A stretch of DNA of 64,000 nucleotides, taken from positions 19,922,501 to 19,986,500 of the forward strand of contig NC_088113.1 in the NCBI RefSeq assembly GCF_036370855.1, read 5' to 3'. How positions within the stretch are numbered: the stretch's first letter is position 1; every line of letters begins with the position of its first letter. A program made the translations under genes and the position numbers. Positions 51,503 through 61,700 of the stretch are shown piece by piece. The notes under the pieces are model-generated. The model saw only the letters and a list, made by a program, of their open reading frames with translations, was not told the DNA's origin and made no database searches. The DNA comes from Dromaius novaehollandiae. Taxonomy: Eukaryota > Chordata > Aves > Casuariiformes > Dromaiidae.

Positions 51503-52140
51503 TGGGATGGACTGGGACAAGTTGGGACGGGGTGAGATGGGATGGGATGGGATGGGATGGGACAAGATGGGATAGGATGAGACAGGATGGGATGGGAGAG
51601 GCTGCAATGGGACAAGATGTGACAGGGTGTGATGGGATGGGACGGGATGAGATGGGATGCAATGGGATGGGATGGGACAAGGTGGGACAGGATGAGACAG
51701 GATCGGATGGGGCAGAATGCAATGGGACAGGATGGGATGTAATGGGATGGGATGTGATGGGATGGAACAGGATAGGACGGGATGAGACGGGATGGGATGG
51801 AATGGGACGCAATGAGACAAGATGTGACAGGATGGGATGGGATGCGATGGGATGGGATGGGATGGGACAAGATGGGATGGGATGCAATGGGATGAGATGG
51901 GACAGGATGTGCTGGGACAGAATGGGATGCGATGAGACGGGACGGAATGAGATGGGATGGGATGGGACAGGATGCAATGGGACAAGACGGGACGTGATGG
52001 GATGCAATGCGATGTGATGGGGCAGAATGGGACGGGACAAGATGGGACGGGATGCAACGGGACAAGATGCAACAGGACGGCCCGGGACGCAATGGGCCGG
52101 GATGGGATGGGGTGTAATGGGACGGCACGGGACGGGCCGG
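51503..52140. repeat. Pentanucleotide-based array (GGGAT/GGGAC)
   Basis: About 640 bases are built from 5-base steps GGGAT, GGGAC, AAGAT, AGGAT and AATGG, with scattered GCAATGGG and GTAATGGG variants. One strand is almost wholly purine plus T. It runs up to the CpG island of ZNF512B. The minus strand reads as a pseudo-coding HPIPSHP repeat. Confidence 0.92.
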
Positions 52141-52144
52141 CTGT

Positions 52145-52590
52145 GCTGCCCGCGCCCCCCGCGCCCCCCGCGGCCCCGCTGGCGCGGCCGTGACCACCGG
52201 CCTCCAGCCCGCACCTGCCCGCAGCCGGGCCGCGCCGCGCCGGGGGCCGCGGGGGCAGCGGGGCGGGCGGCGGGCGCCGCCCGTGTCCCGCCCTGCCGGG
52301 GCGGTTCCCCCGCGCGGCCGGCGGCGGAGCCACGCGAGAGCCGGGGCGGCTGGGCCGGCGCGGGCCGGCGGCGGCGGCGCGGGGCGCGGGGCGCGGGGCG
52401 GGCCGGGCCGGGCAGCGCGCATGAGCCGCGGCGGCGGCGGCGGCGGGCGGGAGCGCGGCAGCGGAGCGCGGCGCCGCCGCGGCGGGTGTCGCCGCGCCTG
52501 GGAGCCCCGCACGGCGGCCCGCAGCCGGGGGCGGCGGGCGGCCCCGCAGCGCCTCGCCTCGCCCCGCGCCGCCGCCCCGCCGCCGCCCAG
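52145..52590 (+). promoter_or_regulatory. ZNF512B: ZNF512B CpG-island promoter and non-coding first exon
   Basis: A dense CpG island ends in a strong splice donor CAG|GTAAGC at 52,590/52,591. No ATG in frame with the downstream ZNF512B exons was identified here, and the next exon begins two bases before the ATG (AGATGG), so this is probably a 5' UTR exon. A YY1-like CGCCATTTTG at 52,661-52,670 lies just inside the intron. Exon start is not determined. Confidence 0.55.
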
Positions 52591-55500
52591 GTAAGCGCCG
52601 AGCGCCGCCGCCCGGGGCTCCCCCCCCCCCCCCCGCGCTCGCGCCCGCCGCGGCCGGCGTCGCCATTTTGCCTCGCCGCCTTCCCTCCGTTAGCTGCGGG
52701 GCTCCCGCCGCCGCTTCCCCCCCCTTTTTTGTGCCCCCCCCGCGTCGCGTGTCGCCTCGCGGCCGGCCCAGCCCCCCCCCCCCCGCGGTGACAGGCGACA
52801 GCGGGTGGCACCGGGCCGCCCCGGGGACCCGGGAAGGGGCAGGCGAGGGGGCGGCCGGGCCCGCGGAGGGGGCGGGCGAGGGGTGGCCGGAGCGGCGAGG
52901 GGCAGGTGGGACGCGCGGCCCGGCCGGGTCCCGAGCGAGCGGGCGGGTGGCCCGGCCCGGGGGGGTGACAGGAGAGGGGGGGCTGGCCGCGGGGCACCGG
53001 GCGGACAAGGTATCCAGGCCGGGGGGGTGACGGGCGGACGGGATGGCCAGGAAGGTGACAGGCAGGGACCAGCCGGCCAGGCTGGAGAGGTCACAGTCGG
53101 ACAGGACAGCCAAGGCAGGGAGATGACGGTCAGACAGGACGGCCAGGCCAGGGAGGTGATGGGTCAACGGGACGGCCAGGCCAGGGAGGCGACAGTAGGA
53201 CAGGACAGCCCGGCCGGGAAGTTGACGGGTCAACGGGACAGGCAGGCCAGGGAGGTGACAGGCGATGGGATGGCCAGGCCAGGGAAGGTGACAGTCGGAC
53301 AGGACAGTCAGGCTGGGAAGCTGACAGGTCAACAGGAGGGCCAGGCCAGGGAGGTGACAGACAGATGGGATGGCCAGGCCAGGGAAGGTGACAGGCGAAT
53401 GGGACAGCCAGGCCAGGGAGATGATGGGCGGACAGGACGGTCAGGCTGGAAGCTGATGGGTCAACAGGACGGCCAGGCCAGGGAGGTGACAGTTGGACGG
53501 GACGGCCAGGCCAGGGAGGTGACAGGCGGACGGGACGGCCAGGCCAGGGAGATGATGGACAGACGGGATGGCCAGGCCAGGAACTGACAGGTCAATGGGA
53601 TGGCCAGGCCAGGGAGGTGACAGGCGGACGGGACAGCCAGGCCAGGGAGGTGACGGGCAATGGGATGGCCCTGGCAGGCCCAGAGAAGGGACAGCTGGAC
53701 CAAACGCTGCGTCCCCTCGCGGTAGGGACACCCCCAGGCGAGGGGACACCGGGGACGCCCTGGTCACCGCAGTGGGCTCCCACCACCTTGACCTTGCAGC
53801 GGGGGTGAGACCCTTGGTGGCCGCGTGGGGACATCGCGGTGCAGGAGGGGCAGCTCCCGAGGAGGCCGGCGATCCGGCGGAGTTCCTGCTGCTCATTGTC
53901 TGCTGGGCTTCTTCTGTGCGCGTGTGTGTGCTTTTCCCATTTGCTTTTGTGCCTTCGGATGGGCGAGGGGGAGGGACTTGCTAATGTGTTTCAAACAGAA
54001 ACTTTAAACCATCAAAAGCTTCACCCACGCCCAGAAATAGTCACTTGGCTGAAAGACAGCGGCTTTATGCTGGTTTTACTTGATGAGGATTATTTCCTCG
54101 AGAAGTGCCTTCGCCGGGGGATGTAAAACGTGGGAACTCGCAGCCCTGAGTCTTGCTCGGATTTTGCTCCCTCCTCGGCTCCTAGGAAGCGTCTCAGCGC
54201 GTAACCTCAGGCTCCTCGTGCCGCAGCTGCAGGCTCTGCCTCGAGCTGGCGGCAGGGGTGGTCGGCGCTCGGAGAAGGCAGATCCTCGGGTACCGGGGAG
54301 CAGCCGAAATGGGGGAGCTCCGCTGGTTTCCATCAGCCGCGGCGTCCTCGTGTCGCCCCTCGCCGGGCCGTCAGCTCCCGCGCTCCGCAGGGCAGGGATG
54401 CGCCGGCCGCTTCCCGTTTCGGCATTACCGCCCCGGAGCATCGCCGCGGGCCGTTTGCAGCCGTTGCTGAATTATTAACGCTAAGTGGAGCGTATCGACG
54501 TGGCGGGGCTGCTCTGCCCGCGGCGTGCCCTCAGCAGCGCGACCCACGAAGGAGTTGAGCTGGGGAACTTCGGGCCTAGGACCTGCCGGGCGGCTTTTCC
54601 CCCTCCGTAGCTGTGGGTTTACCGGGAACGGGGGGTCCCGGCAGTCCGCGGCGGATGGGAGCCGGCGTGGCTAAAGCAGGCAGCACTCGGGTAGAGCTGC
54701 ACACCCTCCTGTTGGCTTTATCCAAGGGGGTGGATGTGCGTTTCTGCCTGGACTCGTTTCCCCTTTTCGGTCTGGGTCAGGCTGACCCACATCTCCAGGC
54801 CGTCGCTGTGGTTTCCTGGCCGTCGCTCGACGCGCCGGTCCCGCGCTCGCGGCTGCGCCCGGCCGGCAGAGCTCGACACTGCCGTAGCAGTGGTTTGTGA
54901 TAGAAAATAGCCCGTCTGGGAAAGCGAAGCGAGCGTGACATTAGCTGTCCCTTATGGCCGCTGCTCGCCCCGGCTGCCTCTCGTGCTGGCCTGCTGCTTT
55001 CTTCCAGAGCGGGAATGGGATGCTTTAAAAATGCTGCTTCTCACTTCTGCCCCAGGTGCCTCGAGGCGAGCCGGAAGGTCGATCCGTGAGCCCCCGCCGC
55101 GGCTCGTGCGCTCCCGCCGCGGCCCCGGCCGGTCCGTCCCCCGCCTGCTGCCCTGCTCCGATGGCACCGGCGTAAGGTGTCCTCGCACCATGCACAGTAA
55201 GGACCTGCTGATACCTTTTTCTCCCTCCCGCCCCAATAGTTGCAAAAGGGTTTTAAAGAAAATCTAACGAAAGCGCAGAAAGGCGCGGGGTGTAATCTGT
55301 TGTCTGGTTTCAGCATGTGATAGGCAAAAACCAGTGAGACGTTTGGATGTGGCAAAAAACGATGGGCTGATTTCTGCTCTTCGGCTCCGGGGCGATTCCC
55401 CCGGGATCCCCGGGATTGTATCGGTGGTAAGGGAGTGGAGTTTGGCTCTTGCTAAGTGGTTTATTTGCTTTTATTTTTCATTTCGCCAAAAATAAGAGGG

Positions 55501-58500
55501 AAGAAAAATTCAAAGAAGTATTTGGTGTGGAAAACAAAGGAAGCTCAAATCATCCTAAGCTGGCCAGAAAGGATCGCTGCGCGGGCACGGACGCGTTAGG
55601 GGGAACAAGCGGTGACTAGCAGTGGGAACGGGGCCGAGCTGATGGCGAATGTAAATGTAGTTTTTGGAAGGGAGTGCTCGGGTGGCGATGCTCAGCTCCC
55701 ACCCTGCCTCCTTGGTTTAGTGTACGCTGCCCTTGGGTGTTAAGTAAATAAAGTCATAAGTTAACGCACGTGCAGCCCGGCCTGTCCCTGCTCCCGCACC
55801 GTCCTCGCTCCTTCCAGTGTCCCCAGCACCTTCCCGGGCAGCCGGCGCTGGGCGTCCAAGTGCCACCAGGCTCCCGGGCACCAACTTTAAAGGCAGCATG
55901 TGCCCGGCGTGTAATTAATGTGATCTTTCTCAAAACTGCCCAAATACATGCAGTGTTTACGTGGCAAATAGAGACGTTTTACGCTCTGTAGCATGTCTGG
56001 ATGGGCAGGAGCGCAGCGTTCCCGGGGGTGCCTGCCCCGTCCGCAGCACTGCCGCTCGCGGGTGACTGTGCCGCGGGTCCGTCGGGGCTCCTGCGAGATC
56101 TTCGCCCCAGTGCTCCCTTCCCCGTCTCTCCCTCTCTCTGGAAGTGTGCGCGTAGCCAAGCGAGTTAAACCGCAGAGCTGCCGTGTTTAGGCACTAGCCC
56201 GGGTTTGATCACCGTCGGCTGTGTGAACGTCCCGTTGGTTTTCACCCAGTTGTGGAACAGGCGGAGATGTTGTCTTCTTCAGCTCTCAGCTTTGGTTCTT
56301 GAGTCTTTTTTTCCTTTGTGCAAGTGACTTAACCGTGAGGAGAGCTCAGAGGGAGCAGAGGGGTTAGGAGGTGGCAGAGGAAGGGAGGGGGACCGGTGTG
56401 ACCGTCCCCTGGAGCAGCAGGGACAGTGCAGGGGACCGCCGTGGCCACGCAGGTGAGCTGGGGCTGAGGTTTGGGAATGCACCGCAGGAACCGCCTCTCC
56501 GCTTGCTCTGGAGACCAGCAGCCATCCCGGGACTGCATCAGCGGATGGGGTTAGGAGCTGGGTGTCTCCTCTCGTCGGATGCGAAGATGACCAGCCATAA
56601 AAAGGCCGTCCAGGCCTCTGGTCTCTGCAGCCACGTGCAGTTGCCTCCGTCGTGGAGACGGTACCGCTCCTCCTCTCACCCCCCGGCCAGGCTTGCTCAT
56701 TCAGACCAAGAGGTCGTTGCGTGGTTTGTGCAGCGCCTGGCGTCCCGGGGTCCCGGGGTCCCTGGGCCTTCCCGACGCTGCTGGCAGACAAGCTGCAGCT
56801 GATACACGGATCTCCTACCGAACGAGCCCAAATTAGCTGAAGAATGATTCCTGTGTTCGGCACCAAATGCCAGAGAATCTGTTGCCAAGACTGAAATTTC
56901 TCATTTGATCTGATTAACCTTTGTGTCCGTGCAAACAACCAGATATTTGTCACCAGCCGAACGCGTGCAGGAGGGTTTTGCCAGAGCTTCGCGGGGCGTC
57001 TGGTCTGCACGCGACAGGCAGTGCCCTTTGCCGCGCGGCGGGTCCCGTCCGGGGACGCCCTCGTGTCCCGCGTGGTGACGGCACGGGCGGTCGGCGCTGG
57101 GGTCTTGCTGGCCCCCGTGCTTGGGCTGCTCGGGCTGCTGGAATCGCTCTGGTTGCAACGCGGAGCACAGGGAGAGAGCATCGACTGGCGCTTCCCTTCG
57201 ACGTGCTGCCAGGCTGCGTTTTGGAGAATTACCGCAGGCCCCAGGGGGACGGTCAGGCCTTGCCGCTGCACCCCAGAAGTCCAGCTGGGCGGCTGGCTCA
57301 GGGCAGAGCTGTGCAGAGAAGGACCCGCGCGATAAGAAGGCGACTGAACGAGACGCTGCAGGGACAGGCTCTGATGCTGGCCGCGGGAGAGCGAAGCATC
57401 GGTGTCTGTGAACGCCCGCCTCTCTTGTCTTGATGGTGGTCCATCATCTGCCTCTTGGCTAGCAAAGACCGTGTCGCGCGCAGCAAGGCGTGTGTCAGGC
57501 TGGAACGGTGCTGTCCTCCTGCAAAATCACCTCGTGGCCTCAGTTCTTGCACCTCGTCCTGGACTCTCAATTTCTGTAGGGTCTAGGAGCGGGGAGAGAA
57601 GGGAAGGAGACGCCCTTCCCTCGGAGGTGCTCCAACCACCCTGCTGCGTTTGGTCCCGGTGGGATGGGGACCTTCCTCTACCAGGGCTGAGCAGCAGCAG
57701 TCTGGTGTGACTGGCCTTTCCAGCAGAAGCTGGGCCAGGGCAGGAGCTGCAGAGGACCTGGGTCCATCTGCTTGGTCCTAGCAGGGCTGCCAGTGTCTGG
57801 ACGCCGCTTGCCTCCCCAGTGCTGAACCTGCCACGTGCTCCCCCAAAATCGCTGGTTGCTCAGCCCTCCAGGAACTTTCATCTGCGTTTTCAGAGGCACT
57901 TCCAAAACAGAAAGGCCCGAGTGTCTGCTGCGAGGTGGCCGGGCGTCCCTCGTTCCTGTTGCATTGTAGCCAAGTGGGGAGAAGTCAGTGCCAGCACATT
58001 CAGGTGACTCATTCTTGCCGACTGTTGCTCCTCCGCTAATCTGAGCGTGACGGGTTTGGGCTTAGCGTGCATGTGAAGAGATTTGGAATAAACTCAGGCG
58101 AGATGCAGCCGTGCCGTGGGCTTAATCCTGCCACCGTTGAAGTTGAGGGGTTGTCCTACTGCCTGCTTCCCTGGGAGCAAGATTGGGGCTTTTGCGATGA
58201 TTTCTGATGTTCATTATTTATAGAGAAGCCAAATTGAATTATTAATACGGAAAATTTAGATAACATTAACAATTCTCAGTTTATAACAGTTTCCCATTAA
58301 TAAGGAAAATTGGAAATTTATCACTACATCTGCTCATTAAAACTCACTATTTTTTTTTCTTTTGGTGTTTCAAATGAAAGCATAGAAATAAACGAAGGGG
58401 AAAAGCCATTTATTCGTGACTTCTTTGGATGAAGCCAGCCCATAATTTTTAATAAAGTCTTTGCTGTTATATGTGGAGAGAAAACCAGCCTGTAATGAAA

Positions 58501-58715
58501 GCGGCTTTTCAACCATGTCTGTGGCGTTGCTCAGCCATATCACAAACACTTAGAAACGCATCCCGTTTCTGCCCTTTGTGGCAACACTTAAGCTGTCCGG
58601 TAGTTTTCTGAGTCCCCTCCCTCCGTCCCCAGCAGCTCCCCTTGCTTTCAGCATGTGTTTTTCCCAGCTCCGTGGGGCTCTGTGTGGGTTTTAACACGTC
58701 CCCTGCTTGTTTCAG
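52591..58715 (+). other. ZNF512B intron 1
   Basis: A 6.1-kb intron runs from the GTAAGC donor to the TTTCAG acceptor. It carries a 33-bp minisatellite (about 53,035-53,690) and an AT-rich island (about 58,180-58,520). No other coding sequence was recognised. Confidence 0.5.
53035..53690. repeat. Minisatellite, 33-bp unit, ~19-20 copies
   Basis: Repeats of GGCCAGGCCAGGGAGGTGAC followed by AGGCGGACGGGAC-like sequence. Adjacent full copies start 33 bases apart (for example 53,471 and 53,504). Some copies are 31-32 bases with a GGGAAGCTGACGGGTCAAC variant. Because 33 is divisible by three, one frame stays open and gives a false protein with an 11-residue GQAREVT period. Confidence 0.92.
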
Positions 58716-58717
58716 AG

Positions 58718-61700
58718 ATGGCGGATTCCTATGCCTGCAAGGGTGGAAGGAAAACTGCAGGCTCGAACAAACCCACCGCGAGCAAAGAAAGCAGGACAGA
58801 CACAAGGATAAATCCGCCGGCAGAGCTTCCCAAGCTTGGTAAGGCACGGGGTTTTCTCTCCGCGGAGGTGGAGGGGACGAGGTGCAAGAGCATCGGGTCT
58901 CCGGGTCGAGCGCGGCTCGGTGCAGCCCCAGCTCCGCGGGTTCGCAGGACCAGCGCCGGTCGTGCGGGGCCACGAAAGCCCCAGGCCCCTGGAGCCGTAG
59001 GGAGCTGGTCCCGGGAGACGGGGAGTGCCGGGACGGAGATGGTCTCCCTCCTTCGAGGGGTGTGCATCTGTCTAACGAGATGGGTGTCTCGCCGTCTATT
59101 TATCACATCGGTAGCTAAGTGTTACGTGAAAGGATGGAAAGGCTTAAATGGGTTTAGACCATCTGCTGCCTCCCGTGTCGTGTCCCCCAGGATGTCGGCG
59201 TGTGAGCGTACAAGCCCAGGGGACCAGCTTGCCACTCCGACGGATAGCTGATTTCTCTATCGAGGAATTTCTGGGCCCAGGGAGGTTTTTCTCCCGCCTG
59301 CTTGTGCCGGGCAGATCTAACTGCGAGCACAGAAACGCTCCGACTGCCCTCGCCCGAGCTGACGAGGCCGGCAGCTCTGGACGCGGCGGGACAGAGCGGT
59401 CTGGACGCAGTTTCGCTGTATTTGGGCAGCTCTGGGCCCGAGGTTTGGCCGTGCCTCTTCGCCTCTCACCCTGGCCAGGCAGCCGGGCGTCGGGGCGCGC
59501 GGAGGTCGAGGTTGGCGGGACGTAGGCCGTGGCGCAGCCCGGGCCCCGCCGGCTGCTCGGCGTAGCGTCCGGTCGCTGCCTCGGCCAGCGCTTGCACAGG
59601 GTAAGCTTCATTGCTGCTGCTGGGAAAGTGCTGGGGGTGAAAACTTTTAACGGGGTTTGCTTTTTCGGGGGAAATTGGGCTTAACACACACTGGGAAAGG
59701 GGCCTCCCGCGTCGTTGCTTTGCTGGCCCCTCTCTCGGCTGCAGCAGCCCGGCTGGCGCAGGGAGCGTGTTCGCCGCGATGTGCGTTGGTCTTGGTCCGG
59801 AGAAGCCGTGAGTGCACGGGAAAGCCCTCCGCAGTCGCTGCTTTTAGCAGACCTGCCATTTCCATCTTGCTGACTCAATGCACGACTGCGGTAACCGGCT
59901 GCAGGGACACGCGGCCGCGATGCCAGCCGTAAAACGAAGTGCAGTCAGGTTTGCGCCTCTCCTGCAGATGCCTGTAAAAGGTCTGGGTTTCGCATCGAGC
60001 GCGCTGCGTGCCAGCACAGCACGTACCCCGCCACGCTGCCCGCAGCCGGCAGCACAGCACGTACCCCGCCACGCTCCCCGCAGCCGGCAGCACAGCACGT
60101 ACCCCGCCACGCTCCCCGCAGCTGGCCTCGTGGCCACGGGCTCCGGGCTGGCAGGTGGCAGCACGAGGAGCTGCCAGTGCAGATGTTGGGAGAGGAGGGA
60201 GCATTTTCCGCTCCCTGATGCTCTCCCGTCCCAGTCCTCGCTGTCCCCACCTGGCCATTGAATGAGGAGATGAGGGGTGTCTCGGCTGGGAAGTGTCGTG
60301 CTTCTCTGCATGAAATGTCTCCGAAAGTTTTGAAACTTTTGCAAGCTGTGAAAAGCAGAGGGAGAGCAGAGCTGTCACCGGAGTATCCAAACGTGCTGCG
60401 TCCCTGGATATGCCGGGTTCCTTCTGGAGAGAGTGGCCTGGGGGAACGGGGACACGCTGTTCTGGCTGCTTTGGGATATTTTAGAGTATTTTGAAGCATT
60501 GAGGAGACAAAGCTGGAAAAAGGAGGAGGAATAGCAGGTAACTGCAGTGTTATGAGCCTTCATGATTTTTCTGCAAATGCTGCATTATTTGGTGCTTTTG
60601 TGAATGCCCAGCTCCCGGAGTCCCATGATGTGCAAGGCTCCTAGCTCCCATTTCAAGTGGAGGGGGAGGCCCTCACTTCCACAAGCGTGGAGGAAAAGCC
60701 TGAATTTGTGGCCTGATTGAGCCTGAACTTAACAGCAGAGAACATACAAAATGCAAAGGGAGCCTGTGATGAGCAGAAGCCCTTTGCAGAAACTCTGCGA
60801 GGGGCTGAGGAGCCCTGCAAAGATTGCGGCACAGCTAGCACGGTCCAGGTGCAAGCTTGCAAAATCCTCCTCTCCCCTCTCTCTAGGGCCGTGAGCCATC
60901 CCTTACATTTTGGGGCAGAGCAAAGCAGGGGAGAGTCCAAACCAAACGGGGCATTTTTATGACAGCCGTGGGAGGCAGCGTGTAAAGCTGGAGAGCGACT
61001 AAGCAGCGTTAAATATGTGGTTGTGAAGGAGCCGCGTCTAACAGCCGCAGGTACCTGTTGACACGCCAGCTGGCTGCGGGCTGCTGCGGTCGTCCTTCTG
61101 CTTTATTGTAGCCCTGGGGCCCTGCTGGAGCAGTGAGGTTGCCTTGCAGGGGGGAAGGTAAATGGCTTTTTAAGGACTTAATTTATATTCCATAAAGGTC
61201 ACTGCTGTGTTGTACGTGAACAGTCACGTTTTGCCGACGAGGCCTTCTGGGCGAGTGGGATTCCCAAAGGATGCAACATCATCAAATGATGCTTTTATGG
61301 ATATCAAAGCAGAGCAAACCAGCTGGCACAGCTTCAGGGGACTGGAAATTAAATTGTCTTGTTTGCTATTTTTCCGCTGGCTGGTGGGGCAGAAGGCATG
61401 AAAAAGGAGAGAGAGTGTGTTTTTGGCAGTGCTTTTGTAGGTAACCTGTTGGCTTTCTGTTTAACCGCTCCCTCTTGTTCCAAAAATCCTGGCTTGGCTT
61501 CTGAATATGGCCAGGAGCAGCCTCGGAGCTGAGCTCTGGTTTCTCAGGAGCTGGAGAGGTTGCAGGCAGTGCTGCTGGCCTGTTCTTTTTATCTGCTTTT
61601 CACCAGGGAAAGCTATTTTATAGGTTGAGTTTGGGGTTTTTCACCTAAATTATCCTCTGCTAGCTGTTTTGGGGTTTCCTTTGCAGGGAGGTTTTGGGGT

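Larger units (their letters stand above)
46983..52140. other. SAMD10-ZNF512B intergenic region
   Basis: No coding exon was recognised. It contains AT-rich islands (about 48,130-48,260 and 48,500-48,665), a ~30-bp tandem repeat (about 48,725-48,835), a 29-base T run, a TTTA microsatellite, a 43-bp minisatellite and a GGGAT-type array. The many long open frames in both strands are compositional. Confidence 0.5.

Noticed and set aside
50993-53332. 779-residue minus-strand open frame
   Set aside because: Its middle is the translated GGGAT array (HPIPSHP repeats) and its end is the ZNF512B CpG island and 33-bp array. No domain or conserved start.
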